A stretch of 56,078 nt of DNA, taken from NCBI RefSeq assembly GCF_020524285.1, contig NZ_JAIVKX010000026.1, positions 1 to 56,078 on the forward strand. The letters run 5' to 3'. The notes under the pieces are model-generated. The model saw only the letters and a list, made by a program, of their open reading frames with translations, ran no database searches and was not told the DNA's origin. Shown here piece after piece: positions 1 to 9,251 of the stretch. The DNA comes from Alloyangia pacifica (GTDB lineage Bacteria > Pseudomonadota > Alphaproteobacteria > Rhodobacterales > Rhodobacteraceae). Position 1 is the first letter of the stretch. Each line of letters opens with the position of its first letter. The position numbers were made by a program, and so were the translations under genes.

Positions 1-686
1 CGCACAACATCTGCCAGCATTTCGGGGAAGCCGAAACCGGTCATCGCGCCGTCGGCGCCGCGGGCCATCTCCTCGGGCAGGAAGACCCCGCCGTTGCCGC
101 AGAGGATCGAGATGCGGCGCCGCCCTTCGGCCTCGGCGCGGCGCAGCTTGCTGATCTTCGCCAGCCCCGGCCAGTCCTCGTGCTTGAGCATGACCACCTG
201 CGGCACGTCGTCGATGACCCGGGCCAGCACCTCGTCGGAGATGTGCACGCCGGTCGACAGCGGGAAGTCCTGCAGCACGATCGGCACGTCATCCCCGAGC
301 GTGCGGGCAACCTGACCGAAATAGCCGTGGATCTGCGGGTCGGTCTTCAGGCTGCCGGGCGTCGTCACCATGCAGCCGGCGGCGCCCATGTCCATGACGG
401 CCTTGCCCAGCTCGCCGATGGCGGGGAGGCCCGGAGCCGAGACGCCGACCACGATCGGCTTGCCGGCGGCGCGCTTGATCACCCGCTCGGCGACGGCGCG
501 GCTCTCGGCCTGGGTCAGCTTCGGCGCCTCGCCCATCATGCCGAGGATGGTGAGCCCGTCGGCACCCCTGTCGAAGTAGAAGTCGACCACCCGGTCGAGG
601 CTGTCCCAGTCGATCTCGCCGCTGTCGGTGAAGGGCGTGACGGAGATGACGTAGACGCCCTTGGCGTCCGAGGTGAGCAGGGTCAT
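1..686 (-). CDS. DapA-like aldolase/lyase family protein (partial)
   Basis: This reading frame starts at ATG 686 and runs off the left edge, giving about 228 residues with no stop. It has the TIM-barrel pattern of the dihydrodipicolinate synthase/N-acetylneuraminate lyase superfamily, with the Schiff-base lysine probably in VVMLKHEDW. The usual GTTGE motif reads GMMGE, and the YNxPxRTG segment reads QDFPLSTG, so the catalytic tyrosine is absent. It is therefore unlikely to be a true dihydrodipicolinate synthase. Its start overlaps the stop of the hydantoinase-like gene by 4 bp (ATGA), so it is the last visible gene of the minus-strand operon beginning near 4557. A decarboxylating lyase or aldolase acting after ring opening is possible, but the substrate cannot be read from sequence. 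Confidence 0.8.
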   Translation of the reverse strand, partial: MTLLTSDAKGVYVISVTPFTDSGEIDWDSLDRVVDFYFDRGADGLTILGMMGEAPKLTQAESRAVAERVIKRAAGKPIVVGVSAPGLPAIGELGKAVMDMGAAGCMVTTPGSLKTDPQIHGYFGQVARTLGDDVPIVLQDFPLSTGVHISDEVLARVIDDVPQVVMLKHEDWPGLAKISKLRRAEAEGRRRISILCGNGGVFLPEEMARGADGAMTGFGFPEMLADVV

Positions 687-2068
687 TGGATCTGTCCTTG
701 TTCGGCGAACCAGCCGCTGGCGCCGCGCGCCACGTAGCGGCCGCTGCCGGGGGTGTTGAGAATCTCCGCGCCGTCCCAGACCGGGGTGCCGCGCAGGTAG
801 GTTGCGGCGACGCGCACGCTGAAGCTGTCGCCGTGGAAGGGGGACCATTTCAGCCCGTCGCGCGCGCCGGCCTCGTCGAAGACGAAGGCGCCTTTCTCGA
901 GCACGGCGAAGTCGGCATCGCGGCCCGGCGCGATGGCGCCCTTGGTGTCGAGCCCGAAGAAGCGGGCCGGGCGGGTGCAGAGCTGCTCGGTGGCAAGCCG
1001 CGCGGCATCCAGCCCGCGCGCCTCGGCCAGCGTGTAGAAGAGCGGCAGCAGGGTCTGCAGCCCCGGCACACCGGCGCCCGCGTCGAAGATCGAGCCGGTC
1101 AGCTTGTTGTCGATCGGCCAGCTCGAATGGTCCGAGGAGGTGAAGGCCACCTGTCCTGCCTCGATCGCCCGCCACAGACCCTCGACCCGGCCGGCGCGGA
1201 TCGGCGGGTTGACCTTCATCCGGGCACCGAGACGCGCGCCATCCGCCGCCGCATCGAGGCAGAGGTAATGCACGCAGGTCTCGCCGGTGACCCGTGCGCC
1301 GAGCCCGGCAAAGGCGGCGACCTGGTCGAAACCTTCGGCCCCTGTCAGGTGCACCGGGTGGGCATGGGCGCCGCTGGCCTGCGCCAGCGCGAGGAACTGC
1401 GCGGTGGCGGCCAGCTCGGCGGCCATGGGCCGCGCCTCAGCATGGGCTTCGATGCCGTCGCGACCGGCGGCACGCGCCGCGGCCATACGGGCGCGGACGA
1501 TTTCCTGATCCTCGTTGTGCAGGCCGAGCGGCACGTCGGTGTCTGCCAGCACCTCCATCATGTCGAGCATCAGGTCGGCGCCGATGCGCGGAAAGCGGGT
1601 GGGGCTGCTCTCGAAGGAGGAGATCTTGAAGGCGCAGACGCCGCCTTCGATCAGCGCGCGCATCTCGGCGGTGCCGGTCTCGCGCGTGGCGGTGCCGTAG
1701 AGCGCCATGTCGGCATGGGCGTGCTCGGCGATGGCGGCGGTCTTCTCGGCCAGCCGCTCGGGCCGGTCGAGCGGCAGCGGGTTGTCGTAGGGCATGTCGA
1801 CGAGCGTGGTCACCCCGCCGGCGAGCGCGCCGCGGGTGGTGTCGGCGATGCCGGCCATGCCCTTGGCGCTGGTGGCATGGGTCTGGCCGTCGACGACGCC
1901 GGGCAGGATCAGCGCGTCGCCATGGTCGATGGTCCGCGCTGCGGCGGGCGCGTCCGGGCCCTGGCCTGTGGCGTCAATGCGGCCGCCGCTGACCGCGACC
2001 CAGCCGTTTTCCAGCGTGGCTTCGGGGGTGACGATCGTGCCGCGGAGGAGAAGGTCCATGTCAGGCAT
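683..2068 (-). CDS. dihydroorotase/hydantoinase-like cyclic amidohydrolase
   Basis: The 461-residue protein belongs to the amidohydrolase superfamily, in the dihydroorotase/allantoinase/D-hydantoinase branch that hydrolyses cyclic amides and ureides in the cytoplasm. Visible metal-site candidates are the lysine to be carboxylated (K148 in GVCAFKIS), a histidine in LGLHNED, one in HPVHLTG and the aspartate in SSDHSSW. The first HxH motif after strand 1 reads Q62-T63-H64, so the first metal histidine is glutamine. The gene sits 1 bp after the racemase gene and overlaps the DapA-like gene. Racemase plus hydantoinase-like enzyme suggests degradation of a 5-substituted hydantoin or similar ureide. 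An alternative in-frame start is the ATG at 2059. Confidence 0.82.
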   Translation of the reverse strand: MPDMDLLLRGTIVTPEATLENGWVAVSGGRIDATGQGPDAPAAARTIDHGDALILPGVVDGQTHATSAKGMAGIADTTRGALAGGVTTLVDMPYDNPLPLDRPERLAEKTAAIAEHAHADMALYGTATRETGTAEMRALIEGGVCAFKISSFESSPTRFPRIGADLMLDMMEVLADTDVPLGLHNEDQEIVRARMAAARAAGRDGIEAHAEARPMAAELAATAQFLALAQASGAHAHPVHLTGAEGFDQVAAFAGLGARVTGETCVHYLCLDAAADGARLGARMKVNPPIRAGRVEGLWRAIEAGQVAFTSSDHSSWPIDNKLTGSIFDAGAGVPGLQTLLPLFYTLAEARGLDAARLATEQLCTRPARFFGLDTKGAIAPGRDADFAVLEKGAFVFDEAGARDGLKWSPFHGDSFSVRVAATYLRGTPVWDGAEILNTPGSGRYVARGASGWFAEQGQIQ

Positions 2069-2069
2069 G

Positions 2070-2744
2070 TCAGGCTCCGGTCTTTACGTATGCGTGGTAA
2101 TCGAGATCCAGCGTCGTCACCGCGGCGGCGACGGCAGCCTGAACCGGATCAATCACCGGCAGGCCGAGTGCTTGCTGCAGGGCCGCGCGGTGCAGCCCCA
2201 TGCCGGCGCAGCCGAGGATGATGACCTCGGCGCCGTCGCGATCGCGCAGGGCTTCGGCCGTGGCGCGGATCTTCCCCAGGCTCTCGGGGCGGTTGCCCTC
2301 GGCCACGGTCATCGAGATATCGCGGTCTCCGGCGAGGCGCGACAGCAGGCCCAGCTCGTCGATCCGCGCGGCATGGCGGGCAATGGAGGAGGGGCCGAGG
2401 GAAATCACCCCGAAGCGGCGCCCCAGTTGTAGCGCGGCATAGTAGGCGGACTCGGCAATGCCGATGACGGGTCGGCCGGGCAGGGCGGCGCGGGTGCGCG
2501 CGACGCCGGGATCGGAGAAGCAGGCGATGACTGTTGCGTCGGCCCCCGCGCTGGCGGTGCGCGCCTGCACCATCGGTACGACCTGCGCGACGTCGGCGTC
2601 GGTTTCGATCCCGGCGGGGGCGCCCGGCAGGTCGATGCAGCAGATATCGTGCCGTGTCAGCCGGCGCTGCGGCGCGAGACAGGCCGAGATCGAGGCGGTG
2701 ATGGCCTCCGAGCTGTTGGGATTGAGAACGAGGATGCGGGACAT
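2070..2744 (-). CDS. Asp/Glu/hydantoin racemase family protein
   Basis: The 224-residue protein begins MSRILVLNPNSS, typical of the Asp/Glu/hydantoin racemase superfamily. The two cysteines expected for two-base racemisation are C75 (VIACFSDPG) and C179 (VIILGCAGMG). The start at 2744 is chosen because it gives the canonical N-terminus and leaves 25 bp to the upstream ABC ATPase gene; a longer frame back to 2813 would overlap that gene. It lies between the ATPase subunit and the hydantoinase-like gene in one minus-strand operon, which supports hydantoin or related ureide racemisation. Arylmalonate decarboxylase and maleate isomerase share the fold and are alternatives. Confidence 0.82.
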   Translation of the reverse strand: MSRILVLNPNSSEAITASISACLAPQRRLTRHDICCIDLPGAPAGIETDADVAQVVPMVQARTASAGADATVIACFSDPGVARTRAALPGRPVIGIAESAYYAALQLGRRFGVISLGPSSIARHAARIDELGLLSRLAGDRDISMTVAEGNRPESLGKIRATAEALRDRDGAEVIILGCAGMGLHRAALQQALGLPVIDPVQAAVAAAVTTLDLDYHAYVKTGA

Positions 2745-2769
2745 GGAGGTCTTTCGGAAAATGAGGGGC

Positions 2770-4557
2770 TCAGGCGCCCTGCATGACGAGATGGCCGGGC
2801 GCGACCTCGGCATAGCTGCGGACGGGCGGCACGAAATCCGGCGGATGGATCGGGCTTTTGAGCTCGGTCGCCTCGATCACTTGTCGCGTCAGGCGGCGGG
2901 CGGGGTCGGGCTCCGGCACCGCCGACAGCAGGCGCCGGGTGTAGGGGTGCTGCGGATCTGCGAAGATGCGGTCGCGCGGCCCGATCTCGACGATCTCGCC
3001 CGAGAGCATCACGGCGACCCGGTGGCTGATCCGCTCGACCACCGCCATGTCGTGGCTGATGAACAGATAGGACAGGCCGAGATCGGCCTGCAGTTCCATC
3101 ATCAGGTTCACCACCTGCGCCTTGATCGTCACGTCGAGCGCCGAGACGCTCTCGTCCGCCACGATCAGCCGCGGCTTCAGCCCCAGGGCGCGGGCGATCG
3201 AGATGCGCTGGCGCTGACCGCCGGAGAACTCATGCGGCCAGCGACCGGCCATCTCGGGGTCGAGGCCGACACGGGTCAGCAGGCGGGCCACTTCGGCCGG
3301 CGCCTCCGCGCGGTCCAGCAGCCCGTGCACGATCATCGGCTCGGCGATCGCCTCGCCGACGCGCATGCGCGGGTTGAGCGAGCTGAACGGGTCCTGGAAG
3401 ATCATCTGCATCGCCTGCCGCTCGCGCACCAGGGCGGCGGGCGGCATCGCGCGAAGGTCCTGCCCGTCAAAGCGCAGGCTGCCCGACGTCGGCTCGGTCA
3501 GGCGCAGCACCGAGCGACCGGTCGAAGACTTGCCACAGCCCGACTCGCCGACCAGCGCCAGTGTCTCGCCGCGGTAGAGGTCGAACGACAGGTTCTGCAC
3601 CGCGTGCACCCGGGCGTGGACGCTCCCCAGGACACCGCGGCGCAGGTCGAAGCGGGTGACCAGATCGCGCACCTCGAGCAGCGGCGCCACGCCGCGCTGG
3701 ACGGTGTCGATGGCCGGGGGCAGTGCGGCGCCTTCCTCGGGGTAGGGCCGGGGCAGGGGGCTGCCGCCGAGGTCGCCGAGCCGCGGCGCGGCGGCCAGCA
3801 GGCGGCGGGTGTAATCGGTGCGCGGCGCGGCGAAGATCTGTTCGGTCGCTCCCGCCTCGAGCAGCTTCGAGCGGTACATGACAACGGTGCGCTCGGCGAT
3901 CTCGGCGACCACGCCCATGTCATGGGTGATGAAGAGCACGCCCATGCCGTCTTCGTCCTGCAGCTCCTTGATGAGCTCGAGGATCTGCGCCTGGATCGTG
4001 ACATCGAGCGCGGTTGTCGGCTCGTCGGCGATGAGCAGGCGGGGGGCGCAGGCGAGCGCGGTGGCGATCATCACCCGCTGCAGCATGCCGCCCGACATCT
4101 CGTGCGGGTATTCCCCGGCGCGCCGCGCGGCGGCGGGAATGCGCACCCGGTCCATCAGGCGCATTGCCTCGGCCATCGCGGCGCGGCGTGAGAGGCCGCG
4201 GTGACGCACCAGCGGCTCGGCGATCTGCCGCCCGACGCTGAGCACCGGGTTCAGCGAGGTCATCGGCTCCTGGAAGATCATCGCGATGTCGTTGCCGCGG
4301 ATCCGCTCCATCTGCCGCTCGGGCAGGGACAGCAGCTCCTTGTTCTCGAAGTGGATGGAGCCGCTGGCGCGGGCGAGCCCTTCGGGCAGCAGCCCCATGA
4401 CCGAGAGCGCGGTGACGCTCTTGCCCGACCCCGATTCTCCCACGACCGCCAGCGTCTGCCCGGCGGCGACATCGAAGCTGACGTCATCGACCACGCTGCG
4501 CCAGCCATCCGGCGTGCGAAACTGCGTGGTGAGGCCTGAAACGGAGAGGAGGGTCAT
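2770..4557 (-). CDS. dipeptide/glutathione-type ABC importer, fused dual ATP-binding subunit
   Basis: The 595-residue protein has two complete oligopeptide-type nucleotide-binding domains in tandem, like GsiA or fused DppD-DppF. Domain 1 shows Walker A GESGSGKS (residues 40-47), signature MSGGMLQR, Walker [11 protein letters not shown] and H-loop ITHD. Domain 2 shows [26 protein letters not shown] and ISHD. Both catalytic sites look intact. It is the first gene of the minus-strand operon, but the matching permease genes (7391-9251) are on the plus strand across the divergent promoter region. It probably energises that importer at the inner face of the cytoplasmic membrane. Confidence 0.93.
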   Translation of the reverse strand: MTLLSVSGLTTQFRTPDGWRSVVDDVSFDVAAGQTLAVVGESGSGKSVTALSVMGLLPEGLARASGSIHFENKELLSLPERQMERIRGNDIAMIFQEPMTSLNPVLSVGRQIAEPLVRHRGLSRRAAMAEAMRLMDRVRIPAAARRAGEYPHEMSGGMLQRVMIATALACAPRLLIADEPTTALDVTIQAQILELIKELQDEDGMGVLFITHDMGVVAEIAERTVVMYRSKLLEAGATEQIFAAPRTDYTRRLLAAAPRLGDLGGSPLPRPYPEEGAALPPAIDTVQRGVAPLLEVRDLVTRFDLRRGVLGSVHARVHAVQNLSFDLYRGETLALVGESGCGKSSTGRSVLRLTEPTSGSLRFDGQDLRAMPPAALVRERQAMQMIFQDPFSSLNPRMRVGEAIAEPMIVHGLLDRAEAPAEVARLLTRVGLDPEMAGRWPHEFSGGQRQRISIARALGLKPRLIVADESVSALDVTIKAQVVNLMMELQADLGLSYLFISHDMAVVERISHRVAVMLSGEIVEIGPRDRIFADPQHPYTRRLLSAVPEPDPARRLTRQVIEATELKSPIHPPDFVPPVRSYAEVAPGHLVMQGA

Positions 4558-4586
4558 GCGGAGTCCGATGTGAGGAGACGAGGGGA

Positions 4587-4615
4587 TTTACAGCCGATCC
4601 GTTCTGTGGTGTCAA
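4587..4615 (-). promoter_or_regulatory. putative sigma70 promoter of the minus-strand hydantoinase operon
   Basis: Read on the minus strand, TTGACA (4615-4610) is followed after 17 bp by TGTAAA (4592-4587), about 30 bp before the ATG at 4557. It is inferred from consensus only. The TGATATATCA palindrome lies just upstream of the -35 box. Confidence 0.4.
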
Positions 4616-4629
4616 ATATAAATGTACTT

Positions 4630-4643
4630 TGTGATATATCACA
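4630..4643. promoter_or_regulatory. palindromic operator TGTGATATATCACA (copy 1)
   Basis: This is a perfect 14-bp palindrome in the 110-bp gap between the divergent ATPase and rhodanese genes. A 13-bp part, TGATATATCACAG, recurs exactly at 5645-5657 in front of the binding-protein gene. Size and symmetry fit a GntR/FadR-type or Crp-like dimer site. No GntR or Crp-family gene adjoins this locus, so the regulator may lie left of the window. Confidence 0.55.
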
Positions 4644-4667
4644 GTCGCAACAACTCGGAGCCCGATC

Positions 4668-5531
4668 ATGCCGACACCCGATGCCGAGACCCGCGCCAAA
4701 GTGCTGCTGACGCCGCAGCAGCTCAAGGCGATGCTGGACGGGCCGCTGCCGCCGGTGGTGATCGCCGTGCAGTCGGTCAATCCATATACCGGCGCCTCCT
4801 CGCGCGGCGGGCGCTGGATCCCCGGAGCGGTCGATGCCGACGCCTACAGGGATTTCGCGGGGCCGGCCGAGCGTGACCGCGGGCAACGGCCGCTGCCTGA
4901 CCCGGCGGCGTTGCAAGCGGCCGTGCGGCGCTGGGGCATCGATGGCCATCGGCCCGTCGTGCTCTATGATGCCGAACGAGCGATGACGGCGGCCCGCGCC
5001 TGGTGGGTGCTGCGGTGGGCCGGGATTGCTGATGTGCGGGTGCTGGACGGTGGCCTCGACGCCTGGGTGAAGGCGGGGCTTCGGACCGTGGAAGTAGCTG
5101 ACATATCGAAAGAAAGTCAAATTGAACTCACGCCGGGGCAGATGCCCGAACTGAACGCGGCGGGTGCGGCCCGGCTGGCGGCGGAGGGGGTGCTTCTCGA
5201 TGCCCGCATTCGTCCAAACTACATTGGCGGTCCCGAGCAGGGAGGCGATCCGAAGCGCGGCCACATCCCCGGGGCGCAAAGCGCGCCGGCACCGGACAAT
5301 TTCACCGACGAAGGACCGCTGACCACGCCCGAGACGCTGGCAGAGATGTACCGCGGGCTTGGCGCGACGGGCGCCGCGCCGGTTGGCGTCTATTGCGGTG
5401 CAGGTATGTCGGCCGCGGTCACGGTTCTGGCGCTCGCCTCGATCGGGGTCGACGCGGCGATGTACGTGGGCTCCTGGTCGCAATACGTCCAGGACCCGGC
5501 CCATCCGGTGAAACGCGGGCCATTTCCCTGA
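4668..5531 (+). CDS. two-domain rhodanese-type sulfurtransferase
   Basis: The 287-residue protein has the tandem rhodanese fold of thiosulfate or 3-mercaptopyruvate sulfurtransferases. The inactive N-terminal domain ends near residue 140. The C-terminal domain carries the active-site loop CGAGMSA with the sulfur-carrying cysteine at C243. There is no signal peptide, so it should be cytoplasmic. The ATG at 4668 has GGAG seven bases upstream. It is transcribed away from the hydantoinase operon and is followed by the binding-protein gene, with a copy of the same palindrome before each. This suggests co-regulation and perhaps handling of sulfur from the imported compound. The loop differs from the CGSGVTA common in mercaptopyruvate enzymes, so substrate is open. 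Confidence 0.88.
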   Translation: MPTPDAETRAKVLLTPQQLKAMLDGPLPPVVIAVQSVNPYTGASSRGGRWIPGAVDADAYRDFAGPAERDRGQRPLPDPAALQAAVRRWGIDGHRPVVLYDAERAMTAARAWWVLRWAGIADVRVLDGGLDAWVKAGLRTVEVADISKESQIELTPGQMPELNAAGAARLAAEGVLLDARIRPNYIGGPEQGGDPKRGHIPGAQSAPAPDNFTDEGPLTTPETLAEMYRGLGATGAAPVGVYCGAGMSAAVTVLALASIGVDAAMYVGSWSQYVQDPAHPVKRGPFP

Positions 5532-5643
5532 GGGCTGGAAGTTTCCGCTATGGCGGGCCTCTGCGCCTAATTCTTGAGCGCCCCAGGATCGGGTTGGGGA
5601 AATCGGTCGCCAAAGCACTCTATCCTTAAATCAAATATTGCAC

Positions 5644-5657
5644 CTGATATATCACAG
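5644..5657. promoter_or_regulatory. operator copy 2 containing TGATATATCACAG
   Basis: The 13-mer TGATATATCACAG at 5645-5657 is identical to the right part of the palindrome at 4630-4643, and its core TGATATATCA (5645-5654) is itself symmetric. It lies about 80 bp before the binding-protein start at 5736, where an operator would be expected. Confidence 0.5.
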
Positions 5658-5735
5658 TGCGCAGTCTTTAACGACACCTCGCGACTCGGTCGCGCAAGAA
5701 ACGGGCCGCGGCCCCATCCAACACAGGAGCGAAAG

Positions 5736-7310
5736 ATGAAACTGACGCGCAGATTGTTCGGAGCCTTCTCCGGCGCAGCGCTGGGGCTGGCAACGGTTCC
5801 GCTCTCCGTCCAGGGCGCGCTTGCGCAAGAGGCGTCGACGCTGGTGATCGCGGTACCCTCCGATCCCGCCGGACTCGAGCCGGGGATCAACAAGGCCGAG
5901 CCGATCGGGTCCGAGATCATCCTCAATGTCTTCGACACGCTGGTGGCATGGAAGGCCCCGGACTTCGCCGAGCTTGAGGGACGCCTGGCGACCGACTGGA
6001 CCGTCTCCGAGGACGGCAAGACCTTCGATTTCACCCTGCGCGACGGCGTCACCTTCCACGACGGCACGCCCTTCAACGCCGAGGCGGTGAAGTTCTCGAT
6101 CGAGCGCACCACCGAGATGAACCCCTACGTCGAGGCGACGCTGGGTCTGATCGAAAGCATCGAGACCCCCTCCGAGACCGAGGTGGTGTTCACCCTGTCG
6201 CGCCCCTATCCCGCCTTCCTGTCGATCCTCGCGCAGCCGCAATCGGCGATTGTGAGCCCGGCGGCGGTCGAGAAGTTCGGCGAGGACTTCGCCAACAACC
6301 CGGTCGGCACCGGCCCGTTCACCTTCCGCGCCTACCAGGCCGACACCCGCGTGGTGCTTGACGCCAATGCCGATTATTTCCGCGGGGCGCCGAAGCTCGA
6401 GCGGCTGATCTACACCATCATCCCCGAGGCCTCGACCCGGCGCCTCGAGCTGGAGAACGGTGGCGTCGACATCATCCAGCAGGCGGGTCAGCTTTCCGCG
6501 GTGCCTTCCGAGGAAATGGCGGCCTTTGCCGACAACGCTGACATCCAGATTCTCGAGAGCCCGTCGCAGATCATCCGCCAGCTCGAGTTCAACAACTCGC
6601 TGACCGACGGCCCGTTCACCGACGTGCGCGTGCGCCGCGCCATCGCCATGGCCATCGACTATGACGGGCTGCTCTCTGGCGTCTTCGACGGCACCGCCGA
6701 GCGCGTTTACGGCCCGCTTACCTCGAACAGCTGGGCCTTCGATCCGGCGGTCAAGGATCTCGCGCCGAAATACGACCCCGAGGGCGCCAAGGCGCTGCTC
6801 AAGGAAGCCGGTGTCGATCCGGCGGACCTTTCGGTCAAGCTCTACAGCTTCCAGGGTGCGCTCTGGGGCGCCGTGGCGACCTTCGTGCAGGCCAACCTCG
6901 CCGAGATCGGAGTCGACGTCGAGATCGCTCAGACCGAGTTCCCCTCCTACCGCGCGCTGCACGTGGCCGGCGAATGGCAGATGGCGCTCGACGGCCGCCA
7001 GCCCTGGTACAACGACCCCGATGCGCATGTCACCATCGGCTACCTCTCGTCGCTGAAGGACAGCGCGATGACCTTCCGCATGCCGGAAAACTCCGAGCTC
7101 GACGCCAAGATCCTCGAGGCGCAGGGCGAGGCCGACATGGAGGCGCGCAAGGCGCTCTACTCGGAGATCCAGAAGGAAATCGTGGAAGACGTGCCGGGCG
7201 CCTACCTCTTCAGCCCCAAGCTGATCGTCTTTGCCCGCTCGAATGTCGACGGGCTGGTGGTCAACAGCGCACCGCCGCTGAACGAGTACTGGAGCGTTTC
7301 GAAGAACTGA
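5736..7310 (+). CDS. dipeptide/nickel-type ABC importer substrate-binding protein
   Basis: The 524-residue protein is a family 5 extracellular solute-binding protein (DppA/OppA-like). It starts with an export signal, MKLTRRLFG then a hydrophobic stretch and a likely ALAQ cleavage site; the twin arginine in TRRLFG suggests Tat export. The motif TFHDGTPFNAEAVKFS is typical of the family. The ATG at 5736 is chosen over in-frame upstream positions because it begins the signal and has AGGAG shortly before it. It heads the plus-strand unit with two permeases. The neighbours suggest an amide, ureide or modified peptide ligand, but specificity cannot be read directly. Confidence 0.93.
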   Translation: MKLTRRLFGAFSGAALGLATVPLSVQGALAQEASTLVIAVPSDPAGLEPGINKAEPIGSEIILNVFDTLVAWKAPDFAELEGRLATDWTVSEDGKTFDFTLRDGVTFHDGTPFNAEAVKFSIERTTEMNPYVEATLGLIESIETPSETEVVFTLSRPYPAFLSILAQPQSAIVSPAAVEKFGEDFANNPVGTGPFTFRAYQADTRVVLDANADYFRGAPKLERLIYTIIPEASTRRLELENGGVDIIQQAGQLSAVPSEEMAAFADNADIQILESPSQIIRQLEFNNSLTDGPFTDVRVRRAIAMAIDYDGLLSGVFDGTAERVYGPLTSNSWAFDPAVKDLAPKYDPEGAKALLKEAGVDPADLSVKLYSFQGALWGAVATFVQANLAEIGVDVEIAQTEFPSYRALHVAGEWQMALDGRQPWYNDPDAHVTIGYLSSLKDSAMTFRMPENSELDAKILEAQGEADMEARKALYSEIQKEIVEDVPGAYLFSPKLIVFARSNVDGLVVNSAPPLNEYWSVSKN

Positions 7311-7333
7311 TCTTCGCAGCCTCGCGAAACAGG

Positions 7334-7365
7334 CACCGGCCCGGCCCTTATGGTCGGGGCCGGTG
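7334..7365 (+). terminator. hairpin between binding-protein and permease genes
   Basis: CACCGGCCC (7334-7342) pairs with GGGCCGGTG (7357-7365) around a 14-base loop, 24 bp after the binding-protein stop and 25 bp before the permease start. There is no T-run. Such hairpins after binding-protein genes often stabilise the upstream mRNA or attenuate downstream expression, so it may not be a full terminator. Confidence 0.5.
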
Positions 7366-7390
7366 TTCCCCTCTCTGACCGGACTATCCG

Positions 7391-8401
<1,011 letters not shown>

Positions 8402-8414
8402 CAAGGGCAATGCC

Positions 8415-9251
8415 ATGAAAGACCTGATCCATTTCCTTCGTCGCAACACGCTGGCCATGGTCGGCGCGGGCATCCTCGGGACGTTGCTGCTGGCGGTGCT
8501 GGCGGGGCCCTTCCTGGTGCAATCGCCGACCGCCATCGACATGGGCGCCAAGCTGCTGCCGCCGGGGCCGGGGCACTGGCTGGGCACCGACAGCTTCGGC
8601 CGCGACATGCTTTCGCGCCTCGTCCATGGCGGGCGCTACACGCTGGCCATCGGTGTGCTCGTGGTGGGCATTGCCTTTGTCATCGGTGTCTTCTTCGGCG
8701 TGGTCGCGGGCTTTGCCGGTGGCTGGCTCGACACGCTGATCATGCGCGTCGTCGACGCCATGCTGTCCTTCCCGGCATTGGTGCTGGCCATCGCGCTTGC
8801 CGCGGCCTTCGGGCCCAGTCTCGAGAATGCCATGGTCGCCGTCGCCATCACCATGGCGCCGCAATTCGCCCGGGTGGCGCGCAGCCAGGCGCTGGCGGTC
8901 TCGTCGCGGCTTTATGTCGACGCGGCGCATGCCCTCGGCCTGCCGCAGCGGCGGATCCTGCTGCGCTATGTCCTGGTGAATTCCATCGGTCCGCTGCTGG
9001 TGCAGGCGTCGCTCAACGTCGGCAGTGCCATCCTGCAGACCGCCAGCCTCGGGTTCCTTGGCCTCGGGGCGCAGCCGCCGATGCCCGAGTGGGGCGCCGA
9101 CGTCTCGGCCAACCTCGCCTTCGCCCGCTCCAGCCCCTGGACCGCGCTTGGCCCGGGCTTCGCCATCCTGCTGGCGGTGCTCTCCTTCAACCTGATCGGC
9201 GACGCGCTGGCCGACTGGTTCGACCCCCGTCGCCGGAGCCAGATCGGATGA
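8415..9251 (+). CDS. dipeptide-type ABC importer permease (DppC-like)
   Basis: The 278-residue membrane protein has the DppC hallmarks: an N-terminal helix, GTDSFGRDMLSRLVHGGRY in the first periplasmic-to-membrane stretch, an EAA-like loop near VDAAHALGLPQRRI, and the C-terminal FNLIGDALADWFDPR. It overlaps the next gene by 4 bp (ATGA at 9248), so translation of the signal-less binding-protein homologue is probably coupled to it. AAGGG lies upstream of the start. Confidence 0.93.
   Translation: MKDLIHFLRRNTLAMVGAGILGTLLLAVLAGPFLVQSPTAIDMGAKLLPPGPGHWLGTDSFGRDMLSRLVHGGRYTLAIGVLVVGIAFVIGVFFGVVAGFAGGWLDTLIMRVVDAMLSFPALVLAIALAAAFGPSLENAMVAVAITMAPQFARVARSQALAVSSRLYVDAAHALGLPQRRILLRYVLVNSIGPLLVQASLNVGSAILQTASLGFLGLGAQPPMPEWGADVSANLAFARSSPWTALGPGFAILLAVLSFNLIGDALADWFDPRRRSQIG

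Noticed and set aside
2458-4191. Long open frame on the plus strand opposite the dual ATPase
   Set aside because: It is antisense to a clear ABC ATPase and shows His/Arg/Asp-rich, low-complexity sequence typical of high-GC shadow frames, with no family-like motif.
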